Below, piece by piece: positions 1 through 8,216 of a stretch of DNA of 64,000 nucleotides. Numbering within the stretch: the first letter of the stretch is position 1; every line of letters starts with the position of its first letter. This DNA is from JAIBJN01 sp963784175 (GTDB lineage Bacteria > Actinomycetota > Thermoleophilia > Gaiellales > Gaiellaceae): the NCBI GenBank assembly GCA_963784175.1, contig CAWAQJ010000012.1, forward strand, positions 1-64,000, in the 5' to 3' direction. Under the pieces are notes generated by a model. The model had not been told where the DNA came from, did not search any database, and saw only the letters and a list, made by a program, of their open reading frames with translations. Position numbers and translations under genes: made by a program.

Positions 1-2
1 AC

Positions 3-53
3 ACCACGTGGTCGCTCTGGCTTCTCGCGATCGGCATTGTCCTTCTCATGTAG
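3..53 (+). CDS. C-terminal tail of a membrane protein (cut by window edge)
   Basis: Sixteen codons in frame 3 before a TAG read as a hydrophobic stretch (TTWSLWLLAIGIVLLM), which looks like the last transmembrane helix of a protein beginning outside the window. Nothing more can be said of its function. The short length makes this call weak. Confidence 0.35.
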   Translation, partial: TTWSLWLLAIGIVLLM

Positions 54-130
54 GGGACAGACCTCACCCGCAGCATCGGCGCCAGGGCGCAGAGGCCCTT
101 CGGTCTACGCCCCGGCGCTGATCTGATGGT

Positions 131-829
131 TAGGAGTGGAGGGCGGGCACCGTTGCGGTGGCGGTTGCCTCGATGAGTTCGGTGACGATTGCGGGCTTGG
201 ACATGAGATCGCGTGGCTGCCCTCGGACTGGTCACGGTCGACCCCGACGCGCCGACATCTCGCGCTGAGCCGACGGCGGGATCATCCGGTCATCGGTCGC
301 GACGAGATACCAGGTCGGCTTGCTCCGCCACGCCGGGTCGCTCACCGTGCCACCAGCGCGCCCAGACCCGAGGACCTGCGAGTCGGCCATGAACGCGGCC
401 TGTTCCTCGCGCAGGTCGTCCGCGAAAGACGCATGGAACTCTCGCGGTCGAGGAAGAGAAACCCGTCCTGCGGCGGGAGAATCGGCGGCTGCGGCCCGTC
501 CGTCGGAAAGCCTCGAGGAGGGTTTGACCGATTCGCCGCGTCCGGAACGAAGGCGGTGATGTACACGACGGCGGCGACGTTGGGTGCGTGCCCGCCTCGG
601 TGACCACGGCACCGCCATAGGAATGGCCGACGAGGATGACCGGCTCGCCCGCTGCGTCGATCGCCCGTCTGGTCACCGCGACGTCGTCTTCGAGCGTGAC
701 GGTCGGGTTCTGGACGACACTGACGGTGTAGCCGTCCTTCTTCAGGTGCTCGTACACGCCCTGCCAGCCGGAGCCGTCTGCAAAACCGCCGTGGACAAGG
801 ACAACGGTGGGGGTCTCGGACGTGCTCAT
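131..829 (-). pseudogene. alpha/beta hydrolase, broken by several frameshifts
   Basis: The start at 829 opens a typical small alpha/beta hydrolase: VVLVHGGFADGSGW (oxyanion HGG) and the nucleophile elbow GHSYGG. The frame changes after the elbow (at EAGTHP, continuing as NVAAVVYITAFVPD), again near the FLFLDRE segment (continuing as FHASFADDLREEQ), again after MSARRG and once more at GSHAI (continuing as MSKPAIVTELIE). All three catalytic residues survive: Ser of GHSYGG, Asp of ATDDRMIP and His of GSHAI. About four single-base indels are needed to restore one chain of roughly 230 residues. It is either a recently decayed gene or a run of sequencing errors; the retained triad favours the latter or very recent loss. 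No substrate can be assigned. Confidence 0.75.
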
Positions 830-1026
830 GAGAGCTCTTTCCTGGGGTGGGTTGAGCGTACCCGAGCAGACCTAGCCGTTCGTCGGGCGCGCGCCGAGTG
901 AATGTCGCGGCACATCCACCGGCTGCGTTCGATTACTCCCCGCGAAATTCCGGCGGCGATGCGATCGAATGCGACCGGTGTCGGCCGCGTGGAGATCCTG
1001 CCGGGGCCGCTACGCCGCGGGTGCGG

Positions 1027-1478
1027 TCATTGCTGGAGTCTCGCTCCAGTCGGGATCAGTTTGCGCTCGGCGAAGTGCCGGCTCTGGTCGACCTTCGCGA
1101 AGGTGTCGAGGATCGGAGGGAGGCGAATGATCTTGCGGTCGCCGTCCTCGGTGTAGACGTCGTGCGCGATCGTGTAGCTCTCTCCGGTCGCGCGGTCGCC
1201 GTCGAGAGTGACGATGCTCTCGCCATTGAAGTGCGTCGTCGCTTCGTCGCGGTTGAGGTCGTCGAACACGGGTGTGAGCGCTTGTCGTCCGTGGAGGACG
1301 TAGGTCGGCTCGCTGCCTTCGCCGTCCATGTGGACCGCGAAGACGGAGTCCTCGGTGAAGAGCGCCTTCTGACCGTGCGCGTCGCGGCGGTCGACCAGTG
1401 TGCGTACGCGTCGAAAAGATCGCGCAAGGCGAGCCGTTCGGCAGCTTCGGTCATGGTGAAACCGGTGTCGCCGGCCAT
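1027..1478 (-). pseudogene. SnoaL-like / NTF2-fold protein with one frameshift
   Basis: The ATG at 1478 follows a good Shine-Dalgarno site (GAGGAGG, 5 bases upstream). The first 30 residues (MAGDTGFTMTEAAERLALRD, then LFDAYAH) match the N-terminal helix of SnoaL-like domains. A one-base loss near 1397 moves the frame; the rest (VDRRDAHGQKALFTEDSVF, later HFNGESIVTLDGDRATGES) continues to the stop at 1027, giving about 150 residues, the usual family length. These cone-shaped proteins act as isomerases, cyclases or hydrolases on small substrates; the substrate here is unknown. The TetR-type gene lies upstream on the same strand. Confidence 0.7.
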
Positions 1479-1575
1479 TGGTGCCTCCTCAGGGTCGGTT
1501 CGGTTGATGATCATGGAGCTGTCGGCTCCTCGCCGTGGGTCTACGGCCGCCGTCCTCCCATCCCACGTGCAGTCC

Positions 1576-2224
1576 TTACGCTCGGCGTGGGTCTTGAGCA
1601 CGTGACGCGAAGAAGCGCTGGACCGCGTCGAGCGGCTCGACGTTGCGTTGAGCGCGAGCGAGCGATGAGGGAGCCCTCGAGCACGGCCATGAGCACCGTC
1701 GCGTGTGCTTCGGCTTCCGCTTTCGGCGCCCCAACCTCGTGTCAACGTCCATGACAGACGCTGGCCACCCTGCGAACAACTCGCTGATATGGGTTCGGAG
1801 GCTGTCTTGTCGGCCGCGTCGCAAATGGTCGCGGCCAGTGGGCAGCCCAAGGCGAAGTCGTGGTCGACGAGCAGGCGCCGCCATGGGGTCACGATCACGC
1901 TGATCGCTTCGGGAAAGGTCTCAGCTTCGCTGAGCAAGAGTTCGGACCGTCGAAGAGCTCACCGAGTGCGACATCGATGGCTTCGGTCACGAGCTGTGTC
2001 TTGCCGCCCGGGAAGAAGCGGCCGAGCGAGCCGCGGGGGCCGCCGGAGTGGGCGACGACCTCGCGGAGCCCTGTGCCGTGGATGCCACGCTCACGGATGA
2101 GCGTCGCGGCGCTCTGAACCATGCGCGCGCGAGCTGGAGAACGCCGTCGACCCGCGGGCGTGTCCTTCGCTTCGCGCTCTGCAGCCATAGCGCCAGGGTA
2201 GGACATTTCGAGGACGACCGTCAT
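1576..2224 (-). pseudogene. TetR/AcrR-family regulator (LmrA/YxaF-like) with frameshifts
   Basis: The N-terminal helix-turn-helix is intact: ARARMVQSAATLIRERG, then TGLREVVAHSGGPRGSLGRF and FPGGKTQLVTEAID, as in TetR repressors of the LmrA/YxaF group. After ELFDG the frame shifts; the ligand-binding part (DFALGCPLAATICDAAD, ELFAGWPASV, TVLMAVLEGSLIAR, RAQRNVEPLDAVQRFF) is spread over other frames and ends at 1576. GCPLA is typical of the LmrA-type C-terminal domain. The ATG at 2224 lies inside an operator-like palindrome; an ATG at 2188 is an alternative start. It probably controlled itself and the divergent hydrolase at 2393. Confidence 0.7.
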
Positions 2225-2225
2225 C
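2210..2225. promoter_or_regulatory. imperfect palindrome, proposed TetR operator 1
   Basis: GAGGACGACCGTCATC is a one-mismatch copy of the perfect palindrome 38 bases away and contains the ATG at 2224 of the TetR-like gene. Binding here would block initiation of the repressor gene. Confidence 0.5.
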
Positions 2226-2247
2226 GCTTCTGCTAGGGTCTGCTTCC

Positions 2248-2263
2248 GATGACGACCGTCATC
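2248..2263. promoter_or_regulatory. perfect palindrome, proposed TetR operator 2
   Basis: GATGACGACCGTCATC has two perfect 7-base arms around a 2-base centre. It sits between the divergent TetR-like gene and the hydrolase at 2393, where a TetR repressor controlling both would bind. Confidence 0.6.
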
Positions 2264-2392
2264 GAAAGCCGGATCGGCCAAGAGCAACGTCCGCCGATTC
2301 TTCGCCGACGCGATCGGCTGGAAATCGCAGCGCGACCGGGCCGATCGTCGACTGGCGAAAGGCCCATCGGGGCTGAAGGAGGAGAAAGGTAG

Positions 2393-3243
2393 ATGAGCGC
2401 AGAGGCGGGTTCGCCGATCACTACCTACTTCCGAGTCTGCGACGGAGTGCGAGTGAGGTTCGCCGACAACAAGGCAGACTCGGACATCACCGTGCTGCTG
2501 CTGGCGCCGTGGCCCGAAAGCCTGTGGGCCTTCCGTCGCATCTGGGACCGCGTCTCGGCAGTCGGGCGGGTCGTCGCCATCGACATGCCGGGATTCGGCC
2601 ACTCCGACGGTCGCCCGGAACTGATCGCCCCGGACGCCTCGGGAGCGTTTCTGGCCGGCCTGATCGACGAGTGGGGCCTGGGGGCTCCGCACGTCGTCGG
2701 CCCGGACGTCGGCACGGCCGCAGCGCTCTTCCTTGCCGCGAAGGCTCCGGAGCGCGTTACGAGCTTGACCCTCGGCGGCGGTGCTGTCCGCTTCCCGATC
2801 GAAGCGGCGGCGCGCTCAAGGAGATCATCGAAGCGCCGAGTCTGGACGTCGTGCGCGGGCTGGACGCCAGAACCAACATCGGCTACGCCGTCGAGGCCGC
2901 TGCCGCGAGCGCCAGCGAGCCCGAAGTCCACGAGGACTATGTCAGCGCCTACGACCTCGGGCGCTTCGCGGAGTCTGCACGGTTCGTGCGGCATTACCCC
3001 GAGCAGAACCCGGTGTTGCGCGACCTGCTGCCGACGATCACCACGCCGACCCAGATCGTGGCCGGGCGCGACGATGACCTCGTGCCGTGGTCGAACAACC
3101 AGTACCTCGACGACCTCCTCCCCAACAGCGAGATCCATCCCCTCGACGCCGGCCACTTCGCGTGGGAGCAAGCAGCGGAGGAATACGGCCGCCTGATCGT
3201 CGACTGGGTGAGCGGGGGCTATCGGCGTGCCGCAGCGGGCTAG
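2393..3243 (+). pseudogene. alpha/beta hydrolase with Asp nucleophile, one frameshift
   Basis: The ATG at 2393 has a strong Shine-Dalgarno site (GGAGGAG). The protein is an alpha/beta hydrolase of about 280 residues. The nucleophile elbow reads VVGPDVGTAAALF, with Asp where esterases have Ser, as in haloalkane and fluoroacetate dehalogenases. The later acid (AGRDDDLVPW) and base (DAGHFAWEQ) are present. A single-base indel near 2808, in a GCG-rich run, moves the frame between IEAA and GGALKEIIEAP; both halves are otherwise complete. The pair of palindromes upstream suggests control by the divergent TetR-like protein. Dehalogenase or epoxide-hydrolase-like activity is an inference from the Asp. 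Confidence 0.75.
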
Positions 3244-3309
3244 CCGTCAGGTGGCCGCAGACTGGAATTCAGCTCACGCGGCTCGGAATCACCGCAAGGC
3301 GTTGGTGTA

Positions 3310-4158
3310 ATGGCAGATGCGATGTCGATGGATGTGATCACGGCGGACGGACGAGGCCGCGTGCTCGCGGACGGCAACGCGATCCCGTTGCTCGGCCTCG
3401 GTGTGTGGCAAATACCAAACGGCCACGAGTGCGTGGATGCCGTCCGGTGGGCACTCGAGCTCGGGTACCGACACATCGATACGGCGCAGGCATACGGCAA
3501 CGAGGAAAGCGTGGGACAGGGGTTGCGCGAAAGCGGAGTCCCACGCGACGAGGTCTTCATCACCACGAAGTTCTCTCCACGGCGAAACGATCCGGTCGCG
3601 GAGATCGAACACAGCCTGCAGCGACTCGGAGTCGACCACGTCGATCTGTACATCATCCACTGGCCCGCGGGCGGCCCGACCTGGGCGTGGCCCGGGATGG
3701 AGCAAGCCCGTGAGCTCGGCTACGCCCGGTCGATCGGGGTCTCCAACTTCGGCGTCGACGACCTGCGGAAGCTGCTGGCGACGACCACGGTCTCGCCGGC
3801 CGTGGATCAGGTGCAGTTCAGTCCGTACGAGTACCGCAAGGCCCTCCTTGAGGCGTGCGACCAGCACGGGATCGCGCTCGAGGCGTACAGCCCACTCGGA
3901 TCAGGCCGTCACCTCGGCAGCGACACGGTCGCGCGGATCGCACGGCGTCACGCGCGCACTCCCGCCCAGGTGTTGCTGCGCTGGTGCGTCGAGCGAGGCA
4001 TCCCGATCATCCCGAAGTCGACCCACCGAGAGCGCATCGCCGAGAACGCCCAGGTCTTCGACTTCTCGCTCTCCCCTGAGGATCTCGCGGAGCTCGACGC
4101 GCTCGACCGCACTGGTGGCACCGACCGCGCTCTCGAGAGAAAGTGGTGGCGAAGCTGA
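3310..4158 (+). CDS. aldo/keto reductase
   Basis: A complete 282-residue NAD(P)H-dependent carbonyl reductase of the aldo/keto reductase superfamily, cytoplasmic (beta/alpha)8 barrel. The catalytic tetrad is present: Asp57 and Tyr62 in HIDTAQAYGNE, Lys87 in FITTKF and His117 in YIIHWPAG. The cofactor-phosphate loop is IPIIPKSTHRERIAENAQVF near the end. GVSNFG in the middle is another family signature. It resembles the 2,5-diketogluconate/methylglyoxal-reductase type, but the physiological substrate cannot be told. ATG codons at residues 5 and 7 are possible later starts; no clear Shine-Dalgarno site decides. It is the first undamaged gene after four broken ones. Confidence 0.93.
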   Translation: MADAMSMDVITADGRGRVLADGNAIPLLGLGVWQIPNGHECVDAVRWALELGYRHIDTAQAYGNEESVGQGLRESGVPRDEVFITTKFSPRRNDPVAEIEHSLQRLGVDHVDLYIIHWPAGGPTWAWPGMEQARELGYARSIGVSNFGVDDLRKLLATTTVSPAVDQVQFSPYEYRKALLEACDQHGIALEAYSPLGSGRHLGSDTVARIARRHARTPAQVLLRWCVERGIPIIPKSTHRERIAENAQVFDFSLSPEDLAELDALDRTGGTDRALERKWWRS

Positions 4159-4249
4159 GGCACGGGCCAAGAGCGCCCTTCATCAATTGCGATTGGACAG
4201 CGTTGGTTAGGATCGCGCCCTTTCCCTTTTCCCAGCAGAGGAGTAGGCA

Positions 4250-4447
4250 ATGGCGCGGAAGACGGTGTTCGTTTCGGATCTCTCAGGGAAGGCGATCGAG
4301 GAAGGTAAGGGCGCGAAGATCCGGATCACGTTCGATGACGCTCGCCGTGGGTCATACGAAGTGGACGCGACCGCCGACGAGGCGGCGGAGCTAGGGCGGA
4401 AAGGTCGACAGGTGGCGCGTCGCGGGCGAAGGCCGAGGAACGCTTAG
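4250..4447 (+). CDS. Lsr2-like mini-protein, candidate nucleoid protein
   Basis: A 65-residue basic protein with a strong Shine-Dalgarno site (GAGGAG, 7 bases upstream). Residues 1-50 (MARKTVFVSDLSGKAIEE, then IRITFDDARRGSYEVDATADEAAEL) resemble the N-terminal dimerisation half of Lsr2, the actinobacterial H-NS analogue, but carry an SDLSGK segment in place of the usual acidic loop. The full C-terminal DNA-binding domain of Lsr2 is absent; instead the chain ends in RKGRQVARRGRRPRNA, whose RGR core is like an AT-hook. It could bind AT-rich DNA as a dimer. The Lsr2 link is family reasoning by eye, not a search result. Confidence 0.75.
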   Translation: MARKTVFVSDLSGKAIEEGKGAKIRITFDDARRGSYEVDATADEAAELGRKGRQVARRGRRPRNA

Positions 4448-4531
4448 CCAGGTGCGGATTGAGCGAGAACGGCTGACCAACCGAGCTGCAGCGACTATGT
4501 TCGCTCCATACGGGCCATAGAGCCAGTTTGG

Positions 4532-4555
4532 AGGGCGTCCAAAGGGGCGCCCTCA
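4532..4555 (+). terminator. possible terminator hairpin after the Lsr2-like gene
   Basis: GAGGGCG and CGCCCTC form a perfect 7-base stem with a 10-base loop. There is no run of T after it, so it would be at best a weak intrinsic terminator or an RNA 3'-end stabiliser. Confidence 0.35.
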
Positions 4556-4833
4556 CTACCTTTGCGACAGGGGAACGAAGTGCCTGCCTCGCACATCAGG
4601 ATCGGGACGCAAGAGCCGCCTCTCGCCCGAGGTTCAAAGACGAGCCCGCCTCTGTCCGCACTCAGGCGCGATGGAGTTCGTCGTAGATCCGATCGAGGAG
4701 GGCGGGGTTCGTACGAGCGGCCTCAATCACGACGCCAGCGCACCGAGCCGGGGCACGTGATGGATCGGTGGAACGCCGCTGGAACAGACCCCTGGACGCA
4801 GGCGGACGATCTGGGACTGCGGCGAGGCCGGGC

Positions 4834-4839
4834 TATACT
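4834..4839 (+). promoter_or_regulatory. -10 box of the tRNA-Thr gene
   Basis: TATACT lies 22 bases before the mature tRNA and matches the sigma-70-type consensus in five of six positions. A weak -35 (CTGGGA) sits 17 bases upstream. Confidence 0.6.
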
Positions 4840-4861
4840 CGAAGCCGGTTTTCCAAGCCGT

Positions 4862-4934
4862 GCCGACGTAGCTCAGCTGGTAGAGCACTTCACTCGTAAT
4901 GAAGGGGTCCCCGGTTCGAGTCCGGGCGTCGGCT
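4862..4934 (+). tRNA. tRNA-Thr, anticodon CGT
   Basis: Cloverleaf read by eye: acceptor arms GCCGACG and CGTCGGC, D-stem GCTC/GAGC, anticodon stem CTTCA/TGAAG around the loop CTCGTAA (anticodon CGT, reading ACG), variable GGGTC, T-stem CCCGG/CCGGG with loop TTCGAGT. The discriminator base is T and CCA is not encoded. All stems are fully paired. Confidence 0.97.
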
Positions 4935-5574
4935 TCTAGGATTCAAGCGGGATTGAGCGGCCCCGTAGCGTTCCTAGCGGCCGCGCTCGGTGCCCAATCC
5001 ATGCCCATACGCCTCGTTTTTCGCGTCGTAGGCATCGAGTATCGTCAGCGAGCTCGGCCCGCCGTGGTACGCGATCACGGGAGCCGACGGGCAGGAGCTC
5101 TCGGACCGATGGCAGGAGGCTCAGTCGCTGAAGGATCATGTCCGGGACATTTGGGCGCGGGTCGAGGCAGCTCGGCCAGACGAGGAGGCTTCCCCGGAAC
5201 GATGAGGATCAGAGCAGCAGTCCTCGAGACCTTCGGCGATCCCTCAAACGTCACTTCTGGGTACGAAACGGGTACGTGAGCACGGGCACGCGCGGGCGAG
5301 GGCGTCCACGGTAGTGAGTCTATCCGCGGCACGGTCGGTTCTCACTACCTGGATACCCGTCAGGGGCGGCGTTCGCTCGCCGCTGCCCGTCTCAAACGGC
5401 CATCTAGGCAGCCGCGCCGCGGCGTCGTAGCCTGACCCTTGCCTGGGCGTGGGCAGAGTAATCCTAGGGAGACCTTGCGGCCTGCCTCCCGGCAAGCCGT
5501 GCGGAGATGATCCTTCATGCTGTTCCGGCCCCTGTTCGTACGCCCGGTTGAGCCGGCTCCGCGGAGTTTGATCT
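4935..5574. other. 640-base intergenic stretch after tRNA-Thr
   Basis: No intact gene. One short frame (5032-5205) looks coding but has no start codon and is listed separately. No integrase, transposase or second copy of the tRNA 3' end was found, so an integrated element is not supported, although such remnants often lie beside tRNA genes. Confidence 0.5.
5032..5205 (+). pseudogene. possible coding remnant of unknown function
   Basis: Fifty-seven codons without a stop read SELGPPWYAITGADGQELSD, then RWQEAQSLKDHVRDIWARVE, ending in EASPER and TGA. The composition (acidic, amphipathic, codon use like a real high-GC gene) looks coding, but a TAG precedes it and no ATG, GTG or TTG start is present. 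An ATG at 5001 in another frame (MPIRLVFRVVGIEYR) could be its displaced N-terminus after a frame change. Family not recognised. Confidence 0.28.
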
Positions 5575-6312
5575 CTAGACGAGATCGCGGCGCTCGAGGC
5601 GCGCTGCGGCTGCGGCAAACGCTAGCCCTACCCAGCCAATCATCACAAGGAGCGCGACGGCGGGCGTGAGTTGCTCCTCACCCTCACCGAAGACATCCTC
5701 GAGCCCGATAAAGCCGTTCGGTGCGCCCACCGTCGGTCCGAACTTGCCTACTTCGGACGCCAGCCCGATGACCGCCGGCTCGATCGCGAAGGTCATCAGA
5801 AGCAGTCCGACGATGGCCACGATCTGGTTCCGGATGAGCCCACCGATGCAGACCCCCAAAGCGCCTAGATAGGCAGCGACGACCAGATTGCGCCACAGGC
5901 CATCGGCCAGGTCTCCGAGACCGACGGTCGGAAGGTCTCGGGCGGACAGGATCAGTATGCCGATGGCCATGATCGTGACGGTGACGATGAGCGAGATCGC
6001 GATTCCCGCGACCGCGTAGGAAATCGTCTTCGCGCTGAGCAGCCGCAGCCGCCTCGGCGCTGCAAGGACGGTGCTCGTGATCGTTCGGTGCCGCCACTCG
6101 CCGGCCATGCCCATCACGCCGAGCAGCAAGATGAAGAGGCCCGTGAAGTCCGTGGCGAAGAGATCGCGCGCGTCGTCCTCTGTCCACTCGTCTTGGAGCG
6201 TCGTGGTGAGTACCACGACGAGGAGCGAGATCGCCAGCGCCGCGGCGGTGAGCACGATGAATGTCCGCGTCGTGCGCAGCTTGATCAGCTCGGCGCGCAG
6301 CAGCGCTTTCAC
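5575..6312 (-). CDS. ABC-2 type transporter permease
   Basis: A 245-residue integral membrane protein with about six hydrophobic helices (for example IVLTAAALAISLLVVVL, then LFILLLGVMGMAGEW, and a last LLVMIGWVGLAFAAAAA). The N-terminal LLRAELIKLRTTRTF and the conserved GEWRHRTIT after helix 2 are typical of ABC-2 permeases that export drugs, lipids or peptides. It overlaps its ATPase partner by 4 bases (ATGA), so the two are translated together. The substrate is unknown. Confidence 0.88.
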   Translation of the reverse strand: MKALLRAELIKLRTTRTFIVLTAAALAISLLVVVLTTTLQDEWTEDDARDLFATDFTGLFILLLGVMGMAGEWRHRTITSTVLAAPRRLRLLSAKTISYAVAGIAISLIVTVTIMAIGILILSARDLPTVGLGDLADGLWRNLVVAAYLGALGVCIGGLIRNQIVAIVGLLLMTFAIEPAVIGLASEVGKFGPTVGAPNGFIGLEDVFGEGEEQLTPAVALLVMIGWVGLAFAAAAARLERRDLV

Positions 6313-7199
6313 GATCCGTCATCCGTGAGCGCGAAGAAGGCTGCTTCGAGCGAGCGCATCTTGGGTGTGAGGCCGAGGATCGTGACCTGCTCTTCCGCCG
6401 CAATCGGGCCAACCTGCTCAGGGCTGGCGCTCTGGACGAGCAGGACGTCGCCGTCGCGCTCGACCGTGTAGCCCCGGCGTTCGAGCGCCTGGGCCAGCCG
6501 CTCCGGGTCGGGCGTTCGCACCTCTGTTGCCGGGCCGTCGCCGCCGCCAAGAACCTGCTCCAGCGTGCCCTGCCCGCGGAGTTCTCCGTGGGAGATAATG
6601 ACTACGTCGTCCACGGATTGGGCCACCTCGGCGAGCAGGTGGCTCGAGACGAGGACCGCGCGCCCTTTGCCCGCTTGCTCGCGGAGCAGCCCACGCATCC
6701 AGCTGATCCCGGGCGGATCCAGGCCGTTGGTCGGCTCGTCGAGGATCAGGACCTCCGGATCGCCGAGCAGTGCCGCGGCGATTGCGAGCCGCTGCCTCAT
6801 TCCCATCGAGTAGCCCTTCACCCGCCGGTTGCCTGCGTCGCTGAGCCCTACAGTGGACAGCACCTGGTCGACACGCTCGTCGGGATGCTCGCCTGCAGCC
6901 GCGAGAACGCGTAGGTGGTTGCGTCCCGTTCGGCCCGGGTGAAAGGCGGCGTCCTCGAGCACGGCGCCAACTTGGGCGCTCGGCCGGTCGAGCTGATGGT
7001 AGAGACGACCGCCGAAGGTCGCCGTCCCCGCAGTCGGCCGCACGAGCCCGAGCAACGCGCGGAGCGTTGTGCTCTTACCCGCGCCGTTCGGCCCGAGGAA
7101 ACCCGTGACGCGCCCGGCTTCGATTTCGAAGCTGAGCCCCTTGACCGCCTCCACTCTTCCGAACCGCTTGTGAAGATCGCGAATCTCGACGACGGGCAT
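6309..7199 (-). CDS. ABC transporter ATP-binding protein
   Basis: A 296-residue ATPase partnering the ABC-2 permease downstream. Walker A is GPNGAGKST (residues 36-44), the signature is YSMGMRQRLAIAAALL, Walker B is VLILDEPTNGLDPPG and the switch His is in VLVSSHLLAEV. An 85-residue tail after the nucleotide-binding domain is typical of exporters of the bacitracin/lantibiotic-resistance type. The start at MPVVEIRDL (7199) is chosen because the domain begins there; a start 51 bases further upstream would add a Cys/Pro-rich stretch unlike the family. Signature sequence SMGMRQR deviates from LSGGQ as in that exporter group. Confidence 0.9.
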   Translation of the reverse strand: MPVVEIRDLHKRFGRVEAVKGLSFEIEAGRVTGFLGPNGAGKSTTLRALLGLVRPTAGTATFGGRLYHQLDRPSAQVGAVLEDAAFHPGRTGRNHLRVLAAAGEHPDERVDQVLSTVGLSDAGNRRVKGYSMGMRQRLAIAAALLGDPEVLILDEPTNGLDPPGISWMRGLLREQAGKGRAVLVSSHLLAEVAQSVDDVVIISHGELRGQGTLEQVLGGGDGPATEVRTPDPERLAQALERRGYTVERDGDVLLVQSASPEQVGPIAAEEQVTILGLTPKMRSLEAAFFALTDDGS

Positions 7200-7337
7200 G
7201 TGGCGGCATGATCGCAGAGGTTGCCCGGCGGGGCAGCATGGCGCCCGCATCGACCAGCGTCAGGCGGTCGGCGGAACCGTTACCGAACCGTTCAAGCGAC
7301 AATCCCGCACGCTCGCACACGCGACGTCGCTGCGGCG

Positions 7338-7343
7338 TAGCAT
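7338..7343 (+). promoter_or_regulatory. -10 box, leaderless start of the DHFR-like gene
   Basis: TAGCAT ends 9 bases before the ATG at 7353, the spacing seen at many genes in this window that lack a Shine-Dalgarno site. Confidence 0.5.
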
Positions 7344-7352
7344 CGAACCGAG

Positions 7353-7919
7353 ATGGGAAGGCTCGTGATCAGCGAGAACGTCACGCTCGACGGAGTCGTC
7401 CAGGACCCGGCCGGTACGGAAGGGTTCGGGCGCGGCGGCTGGGTCGGACGTGTCGGCGAGCGGGGTCGCGAAGAGGCGGCCAAGGTCTTGCTCGACGAGG
7501 CGCTGGGCGCCGAAGCCCAGCTGTTCGGTCGCCGAACCTACGAGTTCCTCGCCGCGCGGTGGCCATCCCGGAGTGGCGAATTGGCGGACAGGTTGAACGA
7601 CATGCCCAAGTACGTCGTGTCCTCGACTCTGAAGGATCCCGACTGGAACAACTCGACGGTGCTTCCGGGTGACGTCGTGAAGGAGGTCTCGAAGCTGAAG
7701 GAGGAGCTAGACGGAGAGATCGTCGTCGCCGGCAGCATTCGGCTCGTCCGCACGCTGATGGAGAACGACCTGGTCGACGAGTTGCGGCTGATGATCTACC
7801 CGGTCGTGCTCGGGGCCGGCGAGCGCCTCTTCGGCGAGATCAGCGACCAAAGGCCGGTGCGCCTCGTCGAGACCCGGACCGTCGACGACCTCGCCTACCT
7901 CACCTACGAGTCCGTCTGA
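7353..7919 (+). CDS. dihydrofolate reductase family protein (RibD C-terminal domain)
   Basis: A 188-residue cytoplasmic protein of the DHFR/RibD fold. It opens with GRLVISENVTLDGVVQDP, has QLFGRRTYEFLAARWP in the first third, KYVVSSTL in the middle and ends with GSIRLVRTLMENDLVDELRL and YPVVLGAGERLF, all standard for the YyaP/YwjB-like group. These use NADPH to reduce small substrates, but most members have no known one. It is monocistronic, divergent from the ABC genes. Confidence 0.88.
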   Translation: MGRLVISENVTLDGVVQDPAGTEGFGRGGWVGRVGERGREEAAKVLLDEALGAEAQLFGRRTYEFLAARWPSRSGELADRLNDMPKYVVSSTLKDPDWNNSTVLPGDVVKEVSKLKEELDGEIVVAGSIRLVRTLMENDLVDELRLMIYPVVLGAGERLFGEISDQRPVRLVETRTVDDLAYLTYESV

Positions 7920-8010
7920 AACGTCTAGCCCGGGTGGACGCCCCGCCGAATGGGACTAGGCGCCTGGGGGACATTCGTGAACGCTGGCCCACGTCAGGCC
8001 ACTACCGCCT

Positions 8011-8032
8011 GAGTAGAACGAATTGGGCAGAA
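8011..8032 (+). repeat. intergenic repeat, copy A
   Basis: GAGTAG, then AATTGGGCAGAAC. It is the shortest and most diverged of four same-orientation intergenic copies; the others are at 9890, 10726 and 11851. Confidence 0.45.
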
Positions 8033-8101
8033 CCAGCGAACGTTGTTCGCGGCCGTGGTCGAGCACGTGCCACGCGAGGCAAGCGCGGGAATGAACCACT
8101 A

Positions 8102-8136
8102 GCAGCGACGGTCGAGTAAGGACGTAGCGTCGCTGC
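8102..8136. other. inverted repeat upstream of the cyclase gene
   Basis: GCAGCGACG and CGTCGCTGC are perfect 9-base arms separated by 17 bases. It could be a terminator of upstream transcription or a protein-binding site; no T-run follows. Confidence 0.45.
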
Positions 8137-8216
8137 CCACGAGGCGCAAGATACGGCGATAGCGTTCAGGGACACGCGCCCTACTCGTCAGGGGCGGTGC
8201 GGAATGCATAGAGCCG

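Larger units (their letters stand above)
4448..4861. other. intergenic stretch with one hairpin and the tRNA promoter
   Basis: No convincing gene is seen here. It holds a 7-base-stem hairpin after the Lsr2-like gene (4532-4555) and the -10 box of the tRNA (4834-4839). Reading frames through it have no recognisable protein pattern. Confidence 0.6.

Noticed and set aside
4562..4939. A 125-codon frame running through tRNA-Thr
   Set aside because: It reads into the tRNA and has no protein-like pattern; the tRNA call is solid.
4862..5574. Integrated element using tRNA-Thr as attachment site
   Set aside because: No integrase and no second copy of the tRNA 3' end was found downstream; only a possible coding remnant is present.
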